Shown: piece by piece, positions 1-12,279 of the stretch | Layout: every line of letters starts with the position of its first letter | Position numbering within the stretch: position 1 is the stretch's first letter | Assembly: GCA_021234155.1 (NCBI GenBank) | Contig: JAJEKV010000054.1 | Span: 2,203,574 to 2,267,573 of the forward strand | Length of the DNA: 64,000 bases | Direction of reading: 5' to 3' | Origin: Isoetes taiwanensis | Taxonomy: Eukaryota; Streptophyta; Lycopodiopsida; Isoetales; Isoetaceae | Translations under genes and position numbers: made by a program | The notes under the pieces: generated by a model | Databases searched by the model: none | What the model was told of the DNA's origin: nothing | What the model saw: only the letters and a program-made list of their open reading frames with translations

Positions 1-2850
1 AAAGTGTTGTACTTCGTTCAGTTACGTATTGCTAATTGGGAGTGAAAAATCAGGCTTTTGCACCATCATGTTGGTGGTATGCTTCCTTGGAGGTAGAAGC
101 TTACTCTATCAAACAATAAATTTTGCTAATAGAGTCTGACTGCAACGGGCCACCACCCTCAAAAGCGGGCCCCTTTCTTCACGCCGACGTGCAGCATCGC
201 GGTCATGGGTGGGCAAGCGGTTGGGGTGTTACAGCGGAGAATTGGCGGTTCACCGGGCTTGGCGCCCAAGATCTACTGAGACTCTTGCGGTATACGCCTC
301 ACAGTAGTGTAAAAGGTAGCGGATGACAAAAAGTATCATGAGGCGTTAACCGATGATGGTTTATGCGGATCAAGACTATTTGAAGCCAATATGTCAAAGG
401 AATGTCAAGCAAGCGATTACTAGCTCTAGGACCGGCTATCATGTTGGTATAGGGAGGCAATTAGATGGTGGGATTCCCAAGAAGAGTTTGGGTATATGTT
501 TTACATGATCAACAAGCACTAGAGGATGAGACACATGTACTACGAAGTGTTACTACATGTACTTTCGGACATTAGCGGCAGGTTTGGAATTGATGAGTTA
601 TGCCTTGATGCTATCCTCGGCCTTGCGGCAACATGATCTTGGTTTGTATATCAAGGCGGTGGACTCTCATCATAATTTGCTTATAAGAAAAATTAATCAA
701 ATGTAAATATTTATCCATGGCCTTTCAGAAGGTCCAATGTGGGCATGATGAATCAATTGTATTATTATTATTATTTATTGCAAAGTTCATTAATATTGCA
801 TTCTCTCAATGACAACTTTGGGATAAAATCATTTGCCTTCTCAGGAAAGCTTCATTATAAAGCTTCTCTTATTATATTATTGCATACTGTTTTTGTGTAA
901 AAGGCAATCTAAGGCATTTATGATTTATGTGACTACTTGATGTGAAAAAAGATATGGACCCATCATTTCATGCAGCACTTCCACATTTGATGTGAAGTTG
1001 TTTAGTAAAGTAAACGTCAAAAGCTAGCCCTCTACGTGTGGCATCACAAAAAAAGAAAAAACCTTGAGGAGTCATGCCGCCAGTCAAAAGATTGATGTGT
1101 CATTGGCCATATGATGCATAACGTGGCGTTGGGGTCGCAGCTTCGAAGCATTTACCAGAGCTTGATTTGACACGTTTTGATATCACTATCTATCCTCACG
1201 TAAACCATCTATTGGGCCAATACAATTGTGCATCCATTGCACATCAAAGGCCTGGAAAGAGAAACTGCATTACTTCACTATAAATGGCATTGGTAACTCA
1301 CGAAATATCTCTGCCGGATTTGAGATTATTCCATTGCATTAGCTGATTGCTTTGTCATTACAAATATGGACAAGAGAAGGGGACTATCCAACGTTAAAAT
1401 GCCTCCATGTTCTCAAAATCCTTGGCAAAATTCTCTTACATAAATATTTTTGACACCATGCCTTAGAATAAGATAGAAAACTTTTAACAAAATGAAACAG
1501 AAGTTGGAAGTTGAAGGAAGGTGTTATTAGTACATGAGACTTGATGAGTGTTCAAAAGGTCATTTCAAATGGAGCAAGTCAATACAATTCAAATTCCACT
1601 AAATCTAAACCTTTATCAAATTTTAAATTTTTACAATTTCATAATGCTTCCCTTTAGTCAAATCTTATGAAATATATTTATACCCCTCAAAGTTAATTCA
1701 TAAACAATGGACCTTAAGCACACTTAATTTAAATTCATATCTAAACTTGAAAGCATTGTTGTGGGTAATGTACTTGTGCGTATAACATTAAGGAGATGTT
1801 TTGAACAAGGCATCAAATCATGTTGTTTGATAAGATACATCTTTCATATTTTAGATCTCATCCTCTTGGGTTTATTGACATATAGAGAACATTGTAGATC
1901 CACTTCGGTAGCCCATTAAGGTAAAAGTGTGATCTTCTTTGTTGTTCATAGTCCTACTCTAAATCAATAACAATTACCATTGTAGACCTATAATATATAC
2001 TTCCACAAAACACTTTAACCACATATTAAACCACCCAAATTTCATAATGGCAATTTATCTACATTACCTATTTACCAAGGCACATTATCTATCTTGCGGC
2101 TAACAATAAAACAACGCCTCTTCAAGGTTTATGAGTAAAAACCGCAATGCAATTTCCCATAACCTAAAAAGCATATTAAATTTGTTTCATGTATTCGAAG
2201 TAAGGGTGTTATTTTGCTACATATCAGGAAAAGTCTAAATATACCTCTTCAGTTTGCAAATATTTCAACAATAAGCTTGAGGCATCAAAGGATTGCCCTC
2301 TTTTGTTTCCAAAATTTAACGATAGGTGTAATGTTTTTTTAATACCGGTGATGGGTCTAACTATCTCAAGGCACCGCAATTCACTGATTTATTAAAGTTA
2401 TACTACTTGCGGTATATAAGAAAGAAAAAAGAAAGAAAGTATATAAAGAGAGGGCTTCACATCATTATCAATTCCTTGGTGTAGAAGCAAAAGTTATTCC
2501 TAAAAATATTTGGGTTACAAAAAAAAAAAACTAGCAAAAAAGTGCAACAAGGGAGGCTTGGATAGTATTAGGCTTGGATTGGTTTCTAATTAGAAAAGCT
2601 AAACAAACTAGACAAATTATTAATTTATAGCTATTAGGCTAGCCATTAAATTGAAAAGAGGAAGGAAAAAGAAATGTTGTGGGATGATGGCATGCAATGG
2701 AAATGTAGTTAGGTAGAATATAGATAGGGATGGGAATATAGGCCGCATGTGCAATGGGAATGTAGTTAGATAGACTACATTCCCTTGAATCTAATCTTTG
2801 TCTCATGTATATACTTGTACAGTTTGACAACATTCTTATTTTTTACACAA
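1..2850. other. AT-rich intergenic DNA, no gene recognised
   Basis: No reading frame in this stretch resembles a known protein and none is long. A short GC-richer patch (about 120-330) gives a 67-codon frame that I do not recognise. There is an A-run near 2520-2530 and a purine-rich GAAA-type tract near 2420-2450. I see no LTR, no terminal inverted repeat and no RNA gene. Confidence 0.5.
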
Positions 2851-3068
2851 TTTTTTTCCCTCGAAAACCTTCCGGGACGAGGGGGTTTTAACCCCCAGAT
2901 GGCGATTTTAACAGTCTGATTTGCATTCTCTTTTTAGGCCCCATAGGATGATTGGTCTATGTGGATGATAAAAACCCTATTCTATTCTATTCTATTCTAT
3001 TCTATTCTATTCTATTCTATTCTATTCTATTCTATTCTATTCTATTCTATTCTATTCTATTCTATTCT
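2851..3068 (+). mobile_element. LINE 3' terminal fragment with (TTCTA)n tail, copy A
   Basis: Only the 3' untranslated end of a LINE is present. It matches the ends of the copies at 35.2-36.0, 36.5-37.1 and 38.4-38.6 kb: a block with CCCTCGAAAACC, a CCGGGACGAGG-like stretch, then the conserved CCCATAGG..ATTGGTCT..GTGGA end, followed directly by a run of TTCTA units. No coding part remains, so this copy was strongly 5' truncated. The frame running through the TTCTA array (Leu-Phe-Tyr-Ser-Ile repeats) is an artefact of the repeat. Confidence 0.65.
2979..3068 (+). repeat. (TTCTA)n pentanucleotide array
   Basis: About 18 nearly perfect TTCTA units run from 2979 to 3068. The array sits exactly at the 3' end of a LINE fragment, so it is best read as the element's tail, perhaps expanded later by slippage. 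Confidence 0.95.
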
Positions 3069-4184
3069 TTCTTAATTTGGGTTGATTATACCATGATAAT
3101 TGGGGCACAATGGATTGAGATTTCTTGGATTATCAATTCCACATACCAAAACAATCAAGAGCTCCCATTTCTATTACACTTCAATTTTTTTTTTCTCCCT
3201 GGCGGACTAGAGAAACATCGATTAAACTTTATGGATCAGAACTACAAACATGGGATCTTATTTTTAGTCTGGAATACCATAGCTGGGTGCTACAGCCCAT
3301 GTTGTGCCAAGCTCAGCCCCTTCTTGGTGGTCATGACATTCTATAGAGATCAATTTTGATCCTTTGTAAACAAATATGAATAAAACAAATATGAATAGGA
3401 AGGAAGAAAAGGCCAATTTCATCTATATGCAAGCATTTGGGTGTGAAGCTGCTTTATAATTTCTTGGGAAGCTTAAGCTTGGTAAAGGAGAAGGATTGAG
3501 GCATCCCAGATTGTCCTAGAACTCTGATTCCAAATTTCTTGGTTTTGAACATAATAATAAAAAAAGAAGGCAAACATATTGCAGAAACAATGCTTTAATT
3601 AATGTGATTTTGGAACATACATAATCTCAAAAATAAATGATTATGTATGGAGTAACAACATGTAAAACGTTCTCTAGTTTGAACTTGACTTGGTTTCTTT
3701 CCATGGAATGAGGAATGATATACAACAGTTCCTTTCCATGAGAATAATATGCAATATGTGGAGAACTAGAGACAAACAATATTGTACATAGGGGGCATGG
3801 GACAAACAATATTGGAAAATGTTTTTGTTGGTCTTGAATGCAAACTTCTATATCAAGGTCCATGTTGTAAATAAAAACAATCTTGTTTAAAAATGGATGT
3901 AAAATTTATCCATAACCATATATATTTCTTTTACATCATTGATGAACACTTCTACTTACTCCCTCCATGTGCATTTATACTAGTTATAATGTACACATAA
4001 CAGATCACGAAAAATGCATACTTGATCTTGTTTTTCAATGTATTTGTTAGCAAATAAGTAGGACCAAAAGCAAAAGATTGCTTATGTGTCCTTAAGATAT
4101 TATATAAGATCTAAAGGCCTCGATTCGAGGTTATTTAGTTGGTTTGTGATTGAACAATATCAATGTGAGCAAAAAATATCAATG
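3069..4184. other. AT-rich intergenic DNA, no gene recognised
   Basis: Only short frames without recognisable similarity are present on either strand. No repeat boundary was identified. Confidence 0.45.
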
Positions 4185-5100
4185 CATACAGTTAGAGCAA
4201 TTAGTAGCATCCGATGCTTGATCCACGTTCCTCATTTTGGAGAACAACCACACATCGACCAATATATTTAGACCATAACACAAATGGTCCCGCATCTCAC
4301 AGGTCAAGATCAAATAGATACTACGGTTTATGCGCATTCCTCTCTTAATACCATGGATTACATAATCCCGGCAAGGATCTCCAAGATGTGGCGCTAGGTT
4401 AGGTATGGCATGCTTCCTATAATGGTCTCTGCCTCCTCCGGCCATTTTGTTAGATCGACAAAATCAATTATATAATCATAATGCTCTAAATTAATGTTGG
4501 GATGATATTCAAAGCATATAAAAGCGGGGAGATGACAACCTATATCTACAAAACCCGAGAATGATTGCGGGTAGATATAATGCTACAACATGACCCAATT
4601 AAGCATTACTCCATCGGTTGCATCTTGCTTATTAAATTAACCAGCTCATTGACATTACCATAGTGAGCATATGCTATGATCATTGTACTCCATAAAACAA
4701 CATTTAGATCTAGCTATTTTGTTAAAACTTCCTTGCTTTCTCTAAACGACATGCGGCATACATGTTCACAAGTGCATATTGGATGGCGAGGATTTGAATC
4801 GAGCCCACAATCAACAATAATGGAATACACATGATTATAGCCAAAGCCCCCTTCTTGAAACAATCACCATAGTGTCCGCGGCTTCCGGTTACTACGATGA
4901 CCCATCAGCGGCAACAACAACACATTGTGATTCGACCAAAATATGAGGATGCATTGTGAAAATAAAACAAATCAACATTCCCTCATCACTTGAAATGCAT
5001 ATTTTTAACATCTTTGTATTGGTATTTGCTACGTATAATTCGACCATCTCCTCAAGGGTCCACATGTGACAAGAAATAATGATTGTAACAACTCAAAACA
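4185..5100 (-). pseudogene. Pentatricopeptide repeat (PPR) protein pseudogene
   Basis: Read on the minus strand, broken frames keep the order of a plant PLS-type PPR protein. A segment like ALVNMYAACRLEKAR (near 4790-4740) is followed by a helix pair with MIIAYAHYGNVNE-like sequence (near 4680). Next comes HYDYIIDFVDLTKWPEEAET then IIGSMPYL (near 4480-4410), matching the conserved hYdCiIDLlGRaGrLeEAe..I.sMP block near the C terminus of PPR proteins. The last part resembles a YVLLSNIYAD..LW block (near 4260-4210). Several frameshifts and stops separate the pieces, so this is a relic. PPR proteins bind organellar RNA; this copy cannot be functional as read. Confidence 0.6.
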
Positions 5101-5317
5101 ATCTAGTAACATCCATGTTTTTACGCCCGTATTGTTGCTCAATTGACAAACAAAGATTTAGAGTGATACATCTGAGTAAGCGAGATAATGTCGGTTACTT
5201 GGACAGCGACGGTACATTAGTCTCGGGGAGTTTTGTTATTTCAACTTTGTGCACAATCTTTGTGAAAAAGAGATCATGTAATATTCATTCATTGTTGTGG
5301 CATCATGATAACTCAAG

Positions 5318-5845
5318 TGTTGGAACTAGATATTGATCTAGGGTATGATCATTAAAACAAATGAGATCAAAGGAAAAGCATACATGGAGTTATCATAGTT
5401 GAAAGCCTATTATAGAAAAGGTGCCTTAAGCGTTGAAAGGATAAGTTATATTTGTGGTTTTGATTATAGGCGATAGTTACTTAAAATACCAAGCAATAGC
5501 ATGGTGGCGTTTAAAATAGGTTGGGATAAGTCTACTATCGGTCAGGCCTTCTTGAAGATCGGTCAGAGCACTAGAGCTAGATCGATCAATAAAAAATAAG
5601 AAGAATGAATATAATGGATGAGGTTTTGCATTGTATGTTGCCGGTGTAGACGAATCAATCAAAAACTGCTTGTGTTCTCGGGGATAAATATCTAATGCTA
5701 TAATGACTAGTTTAATCCCATATGAACAGTGAAATTACTGTAGCAACAAGTCGAGACTATCTAGATATTGATATACTATTCTATCTTGTTCTTAAAATTT
5801 TTTTAAAAGTGATTGAGCAATATCTAGCTAGACCAATTTTCTACA
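5318..5845 (+). repeat. Ty1/copia 5' LTR (probable)
   Basis: The stretch starts TGTTGGAACTAG, typical of plant copia LTRs, and ends ..TTCTACA. One base later a TGGTATCAGG primer-binding site follows. Length is 528 bp, normal for this superfamily. No matching 3' LTR was found, because the element is truncated near 13.47 kb, so the boundary rests on the TG..CA ends and the PBS position only. Confidence 0.55.
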
Positions 5846-5846
5846 T

Positions 5847-5856
5847 TGGTATCAGG
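5847..5856 (+). other. Copia primer-binding site
   Basis: TGGTATCAGG is complementary to the 3' end of plant initiator tRNA-Met (consensus TGGTATCAGAGC). It lies one base after the proposed LTR and about 14 bp before the gag ATG. Confidence 0.65.
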
Positions 5857-5869
5857 CTTGTTTTAAGAA

Positions 5870-7620
5870 AATGTCAACACGTTTTGGTGCTAATTTGCTA
5901 ACATCCATTGATGTTTTCAAAGGTGATAATGGCTTTGATTTGGAAGCAAGGAATAAAACAATACTTGAGTTTGAGAACTTATGGTATCGGTTGAAGGAGA
6001 CAATGCAAAGATAGCAACCTCGATGGCGAGAATCAAGTGAAAATCTGATCAAGAGTCGAGCGAGGAAGGAGGTGGAGGTAATAGATCAAAGCGTAATTTC
6101 TAAACTAACTTAGGACCTATTGATGAGTTGAAGGTAATGGAAACCTGAGGCAATCATGACAAGCAAAGCAAAGAGCGCCATCAAGCTAAAATTAAGAGGT
6201 ATGAATCAAAGAAATGTGGGAATTGGTACCCTAGCGGTGGTCCCGACCCTCGAGTTTGGCCTTCCATTTGTGTAAAAGCACGGTTGTTGTGGCTCATTTG
6301 GAAGGCGGCGCCGCATGAAGGTGTTGAGGAATCTTGGAGGTGCGGCACGGAGTTCCCGACCCCGGGTTGAGGTACAAGCTATATCTTTCTTACACAGCAT
6401 CCCCTCGAAAAAAGAGCAATTCAAAGGCGTGATGCAGGGAAAGGACCCTCCTCATTGTAGGCGGTATTGGCGGGGTTTGTGCCTTGAGTGTGCGTAGGTA
6501 GGTGTACATGCCATGTGGGTGCTTCGCTCTGTGTGGGCGGGGAGTACCCTAGTATCGCTTCGTCTTGTGTTTACTCTGGATTAATATTAGTTAATTTGAT
6601 CTTTCAAAAAAAAAAAAAAATTAGGGGAATATTTGATAAATCAATATGAAGTCAAGACTTCATCACGGATAAACGTTTTGGAGAAGCAACTTAGGAAGTT
6701 GAAATTGTATGAAAAAAGACAATTTGTGATTATTTGGAAAAGTTTGATTCGTCATTCTTGGATTTGGAGGGGCGCGAGTGTTATTCTTAATGAGCAATAC
6801 CAAATATTATCTTTGGCGGATCGTGGCACATAACGATCGGCTTGCTACCTTGCTTTCGGGAATGTTGCATGTAAAAAGGAGAATCTTTGTCAAATGATTA
6901 GGGCCCGAGTTTGGCGAGAAGGGTGTAAGTGTTGATGATGAGGAGAACTCTCGAGAAGTACTGTACACTGGTAAGGCTAAAAAAAGAGGAAACTTTAAGG
7001 AAAAGAAAGGACCGTGCTACAGTTGTAATAAGTATGGACATTTAAGGGCTGACTGTCCTAATGTAGGGAAAAGCATTAGATGCTTTAATTGTGATGGCAA
7101 AGACCACATAGCAGCAAGTTGTCCCAGCCCAAAGGGGACTTCTGAAAAAGGAAAAGGTAAGGAAAGGTACTCAAACAATCACTTTACAAGATCAAACAGT
7201 AATGTCAGAGGAAGGAGCCTTGAGATGAATGTGGTAGAAACCAATTCAAGTGAAGAGGATGAAGCTGATGAAACAACAGAGGTAATCTTTGATCAGATTT
7301 TTTCCGTTTTAAATGAATTGAATAAAAGTCATAACAAGTTTATGATTTTAGATCCGGGAGCTGAAAAAACAGTAACATGTGACTCAAGTTTTCTCAAAGA
7401 ATGCAAAGGGAAATTAAATTTGGACATGTCGCGGTTAGGAGATGGTGCCACAAAAGATTGAAGACTTCGGGTGTTAGAATTGTTTGACCTAGATGGAAAA
7501 GGCTGTTAAACTTAGAAAGTGCTTTGTGTGCGGGACTTGTAAGAATTTGGTTTCCATTTGCCAATTAGTAGACCTTGGATACAAGGTGGTGATATTATGC
7601 CGAGAATGTTCCTAATATGC
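5870..7620 (+). pseudogene. Ty1/copia gag, protease and GAG-pre-integrase remnants
   Basis: An ATG at about 5870 opens a gag-like frame (MSTRFGANLLTSIDVF..) that stops near 6015. After a nested insertion (about 6200-6620) the gag region resumes. Two zinc knuckles of the CX2CX4HX4C type lie at about 7016-7130 (CYSCNKYGHLRADC and CFNCDGKDHIAASC). An open frame at 7225-7461 contains LDPGAEKTVTC, the copia aspartic protease motif with the usual Ser of DSG replaced by Pro. Near 7500-7590 the sequence KNLVSICQLVDLGYKV is the GAG-pre-integrase signature. Stops and frameshifts throughout make it non-functional. The integrase that should follow is missing and the L1-type LINE sits in its place. Confidence 0.75.
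6200..6620 (+). mobile_element. Short poly(A)-tailed retroposon nested in copia gag
   Basis: A GC-rich block of about 400 bp interrupts the AT-rich gag and ends in a 15-bp A run (6606-6620). Bases before the block (AAATTAAGAGG, from about 6188) resemble those after the A run (AAATTAGGGG), which may be an imperfect target-site duplication. No reverse transcriptase frame is visible. It could be a SINE, a 5'-truncated LINE end or a processed transcript; I did not recognise a tRNA-like 5' region. Confidence 0.45.
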
Positions 7621-7750
7621 AACAAAATTTCCCATTGAGCAACACAAAAAGGGGCAGAAAAACTGAGCTTTCGGATTAGCTACTTGATTTGGAACAAACA
7701 ATGGTAATCCCTAAGGCCCCTGAGCCTAGATCCTACAACAACTACAAATC

Positions 7751-8557
7751 ATGCAGGTGTCACAATCCACGCCACCACCAAGTCAACCTAATGTTGCAGA
7801 TGAACCAGTTGTACCTACACTTCTGTGTGATCATTCAAATGATAATGAAGACTTCTCCACTGACAAGGTTCTCTGCTCGAACAAGTTTCAGGTACTTGCT
7901 AGCTTAAATGTTGATCAAGAATTAGATAATTTATTGAGCAATAAGCGGAGATAATTTTATGTCGGGGAAGATGCTCATCTTCCCTTTCAAGAAATTGCCA
8001 CTGCCCATCCACAGCCATCCATTGATCCCCTCATTGACCTATCCAAAGTACCCCCCCTCAAACCTTGTTGCTCCTCCTCTATTTCAAAGGAAATTGAAGA
8101 CCAGTTAGCAAGTTTGCAAGATGGTTTACTTTTGGCATCCAACAGAAAGGAAATGTGGTGGTTCTGAGAGTTGATATTGTTCGAAACACACGGTCAAGGC
8201 AAGGGCGAGTCATTGGAATATTCAAGGACTCTCTCTTTGCTTTCGGATGCTCAAATTTTGGAAACTCCATATGGATGCAACAAAGAAGGCATTTCAGAAA
8301 GGCAAGTTCCCCTTTTCTATAACTTAAATGATGTAGATCCTAAGGAAGATAATTTAAATGTATTTGAGTTCATTCCTGGTGGTTGCTCAGATAATGATAA
8401 TGATAATGATAATGATAAGGAAAATTGGGGAAAAGAAAGTTTTCTATCCTCTAATCCAGTCACCAAAACTTCCAAGAGTGATTATAAATCTAAAAAGAAG
8501 AAAAAGGCCCCTGCCAAGCCAAATGTCTTATCCTATCTCCACAGAACTCCGATTTGA
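7751..8557 (+). pseudogene. LINE ORF1 C-terminal remnant
   Basis: Two broken frames precede the endonuclease. The first (7751-7954) contains NKFQVLASLNVD, resembling the short conserved block (NRFxxLxxLxxD) found late in plant L1 ORF1 proteins. The second (8171-8557) is acidic, with a run of Asp-Asn repeats from GATAATGAT triplets, and then lysine-rich, ending 83 bp before the endonuclease start. ORF1 proteins bind LINE RNA. The region is frameshifted and no zinc knuckle was seen. Confidence 0.5.
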
Positions 8558-8640
8558 AAATACTAGGACAAAAGGACCGGGGAATTTCAAATAATAAAGG
8601 CAAACTTATAGCTCCTTTCTAGTTTACGGTTTTTACTATA

Positions 8641-9474
8641 ATGAAAATAATTACCTGGAATGTTAGGGGGGCTAAAGGCCCAATCAAGAGAAGGAGAATT
8701 ATTTCTCAACTCAGACATTATAAGGCTGATATAATTTTGCGTCAAGAAACCAAACTTCCTAAATTTGAGAGTTCTAGCCTATCTGACTGGATTTATCCAG
8801 GTTCTTCCTCTATTTGGATTGAGGCTTCTGCTACTAGTGGTGGCTTGATTACAATTTGGAAATCTATGACTCATGTCTCTTATTACAATAGCCCTAGCAA
8901 ATGTTGGCAGGCAGTGATTTTCTCTATTAATAATTCTAGCTTTGGTGTCATTAATATCTAGGCTCCCACTAATCCAAAAGATAGGGAAGTTATCTGGCCT
9001 GACATTAATACTTGGATCTCTTTTCAACCTCAAATGGGTAGGGTTATCTACGGATATTTCAACAATACTCCAAACTGGGACATGAAGCTAGGAAATAGAA
9101 TCAACATGTCCACTACTGAGAGAGAAAATTGGAATACCTTTATTTCTGATACCAACTTGATCTATGTTCCATCTTCAACTGCAAATTATACTTGGTCAAA
9201 CAAGCAGAAGAATTCTAATAGGGTTTTTGTACTTTTCGATAGGTTTTATATCTCTAATTCTGAAACCTCTTTCTGGGACAATTGCTATGTGGTCAATGAT
9301 GAAGCTACCTCAATTTCTGATCACCAACCACAATTTCTCCACACAAGTCACCTTTTGAGCCTTCCAAGGGAGGGGAAAGTTCCTTTCAAATTCAACTGTT
9401 CACTTCTTCAAAATGAGCATTTACGTCTAGACTTCAAGAATTTCTTTAATAATCGCAAAATGACCGAATATTGA
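8641..9474 (+). pseudogene. LINE apurinic-type endonuclease domain (N terminus of ORF2)
   Basis: The frame opens with MKIITWNVRGAKG, the first catalytic block of L1-type endonucleases (Asn of the WNVRG motif). QETKLP follows, carrying the metal-binding Glu. The frame is stopped once by TAG at 8959-8961 at a place where relatives read NIYAP (Tyr codon to stop), then continues in the same frame. DRFYIS and SDHQPQF near the end match the FDRxLxS and SDHxP catalytic blocks. A frameshift near 9475 separates it from the RT. In the intact family this nicks target DNA to prime reverse transcription. Confidence 0.8.
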
Positions 9475-10131
9475 TATTTACGCTAATGGTTCTCAATCCA
9501 TGAAATGTTTCTATTCAAGATCAAGCGGATAAAATCTTGGATCAAAATTGGTCCAAATCAATTTCAAAGAGAGATCTAGGCAGAAAAACTGACCTCCTTA
9601 CTCAAATGAGAGAAATTAGATCTACTACAAAGTGAACCTCAATGTAAAATCTTCAAGTTGGTGAGGAAATCACGGAAAATAAAAAATTAAATCAATAGAG
9701 GAGATTGAAGCTAAGAGTTATGCCATTAAATGTAAGATCAAATACAATAGGAGATGGGTTTGTGGTAGTTCAAAATTTTTCTATTGAGCTGCTAGAAATA
9801 GATTGCTCAATAATTCCATTATCCAAGTTCAATCAGAGAATGGCACTAGTATTGACACTCCTCCTAAAATCAAGAAGTTCTTTCATGATCAATATCTGCT
9901 TTTATTCAAAGATAGTGATACTAATGCTCAAATCCTATCAAAGAAAAATAAATTTCTTTACGAGATCAATCAGTTATTCCTAATAATAACGACGATGGAT
10001 GACTTCGATTCTTTGCTATTCCAACTTAGCATGAAATTTACAATGTTCTCATGAGCTTTAGTAAAAGGTAAATCTCTTAGACCTGATGGCATTCCACGAG
10101 CTTTACATGCATTTTTGGGAGGCTTTAAAGA

Positions 10132-11457
10132 ATGATATTGTCCAATTGGTTCATGGCTTACGGAAGGCTGATCATTTTACACTCTTCCATTTCTGGCTTC
10201 ATCACTCTCATTCCTAAAGTTGACAAGCCTATTTCTTTCTCTGTCTGGAGGCCTATCTCATTAACCAACTCCACATATAAACTTTGTGCTAAGATTATTG
10301 CCATCAGAGTTAAACCCTTCCTCCAGAAATACATTGACACCAAGCAATCTGCCTTCTTGCCCAATAGATTCATTTTAGATAACTACATTGTGGCCATGGA
10401 GGGTCTGCATTGGAATAGAATCTCCTCTCAGAAATGTGTTCTCTTAAAGTTAGATTTCAAAAGAGCCTTTGACTCAGTCAACTGGGACTTCTTAGAATTT
10501 GCATTGAAAAAGATTGGTTTCAATCACAAAATCATCTCCTTGATATTTGGCCTTAATTCCATGGCAAATTCTGCTGTCTTGATCAATGGCTCCCGTTCCA
10601 CATTCTTCAAACTTGCTCGAGGGGTCAGGCAAGGCTGCCCTTTAGCCCCCTATTTATTTCTAGTTGTGGCTGAAATGCTAACTAAGGCAATTGATTTTTA
10701 CCAAAACTGTGGTCATATTAAGGGTCTTGAACTCCCAGACAATAATGGCAGCCTTATTATCTCTCAATATGCAGATGATACATTTGCTTTTTTGGATTCC
10801 AATTCTGAGAATATTGCCAAGTTTCTGAACATTGTTGACTCATTTTCTTCAGCCTCTGGAATTTTCTTGAACATTGGTAAAAGCATAATTATTGGTGACT
10901 CTCCTCATGCTAACCTTTGTGGCATTAAAGTTCTTGATGCTATGCAAGCAACCAAGCTTTTAGGTATGCCTTTATCCCTAAATCCCAGTATAAAAGATCT
11001 CTGGGACCCTATTATTCAGAGAATTAGGAAAATTTTGAATTTCTTCAGAAACACTCTCTCTCTGGCAGGAAGGACCCTAATTGCAAATTCATTTCTGTCA
11101 GCCTCCCATATATACTTCTCTTCTGCTCTAGTGACACCTAAATATATTTACAATGAGCTTGAGAAGACCATCAGAAATTTCATTTGGAAGGGATCACATT
11201 CAGTCAATTGGGACTCTGTCACCCGAGCTAAAAAATATGGAGGATTAGGCTGCAAAGATTTATATCTTCAAGCATGTGCCTTGGCTGGTAAGTTTATTTG
11301 GAGAACCTTAAATGGAAATAATTCCTTGGCTTCAATTTTCATTAGATACTGGCTGGCATGCTCATATCTTGATGGACATTTAAACACTCTCTGCCTGAAT
11401 ATGTTTTCTGCACTCTTCATCCAGGTAGCAATACATCCCCTCTTATGCAAAACATGA
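10132..11457 (+). pseudogene. LINE reverse transcriptase domain (ORF2 core)
   Basis: This 441-codon open frame is the best preserved part of the LINE. FITLIPKVDKP and WRPISLTNSTYK mark the start of plant L1 RT. The catalytic Asp of block A is D108 (LDFKRAFDSVNW), RQGCPLAP lies around Q167, and the active-site YADDT begins at Y213. The thumb region (TKLLGMPL, LSLAGRTLIANS, NFIWKG, GGLGCKDL) is also recognisable. An upstream frameshift disconnects it from the endonuclease, so full-length ORF2 cannot be made. The RT itself has lost few residues, suggesting a fairly recent insertion. Confidence 0.88.
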
Positions 11458-11736
11458 TTAAAGCTTGGAATGTTGTGCAAAATTGTTTTGATGACCCTGA
11501 TTTGCAAGATCGCCACATGAACTCCTCTCTTTCTTGGTCTGCTGGCTTCAAAGATAGCTATGAGAATATTCTGGCTTTGAGACACCCCAAAATCTATAAA
11601 AAAATGGCATCAACATAGCATCACACATGTCAAAGGTTTGTATTCGAATGGACACTTAATTTCCTGGACCAATTTGAGGAGAGTAAAGCTGCAGATTTTT
11701 ATGACAGGAATTGGGATGCAATTGGTAAATTTATAG

Positions 11737-12279
11737 GTGGTTTCAATATCTTTGTTTCAAATCTTAAAGTTATCAATTCTAATGCCCCTTTTTCTGATCT
11801 CATTGATAGAGTATCTGGAATTTCTCAAGGGGGAGGGCAGGAACAAATTTGATACTATGTTAAGCTACCATGAAGCTACCTTGTACAGCAACAATACAGG
11901 TGTCACAGATCTGAAGCCTCCAGGGCCAAATGCAACAGTGGATGAGGTCAAACTTTACCAGGTCAGGCTTAACAGCAATGAAAAATCTTGGGCCAGGATA
12001 TATTGCAGAGAGGTCGTGCAGATGTACTGCATATTCAATTTCTTGTTCATGTACCATTACTCCTTGACAGATAGGCAGCTCAGCAGGTATAGGGAATTAT
12101 ACTATTCTCACAAGATGTTGGCTGACTTATATGGTACATTGCTTCTTTTGATGGGAAAAGAGGACATACATTCCTTGCTTATGGAGAATGGATCAGAGTT
12201 TAACAGCTACAAGTTTGGTACAGATAAGGGCTTCTACTGGGTCTACAATTCCATTTTCGATCAGATAATGCAACAATGA
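11737..12279 (+). CDS. Unrecognised 180-codon open frame in the LINE 3' region
   Basis: The frame lies downstream of the RT, where L1-type ORF2 normally has a Cys/His-rich domain. It does not show that domain. From about residue 40 it reads like ordinary protein: hydrophilic N half, PPGPNATVDE, a Tyr-rich middle (MYCIFNFLFMYHYSLTD), then MGKEDIHSLLMENGSEF. It has three Asn-X-Ser/Thr sequons and no obvious RNase H acidic residues. It ends 240 bp before another short frame and 3' UTR. It may be a diverged ORF2 C terminus, a captured exon, or chance. I do not recognise it. Confidence 0.35.
   Translation: MVSISLFQILKLSILMPLFLISLIEYLEFLKGEGRNKFDTMLSYHEATLYSNNTGVTDLKPPGPNATVDEVKLYQVRLNSNEKSWARIYCREVVQMYCIFNFLFMYHYSLTDRQLSRYRELYYSHKMLADLYGTLLLLMGKEDIHSLLMENGSEFNSYKFGTDKGFYWVYNSIFDQIMQQ

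Noticed and set aside
2952-3359. 135-codon frame with Leu-Phe-Tyr-Ser-Ile repeats
   Set aside because: It is the translation of the (TTCTA)n array at a LINE tail; the same peptide appears in other frames at 36.5 and 38.4 kb for the same reason.
6606-6620. Poly(A) run as the polyadenylation site of a host gene
   Set aside because: It lies inside copia gag with an approximate duplication on both sides, so a nested retroposon tail fits better.
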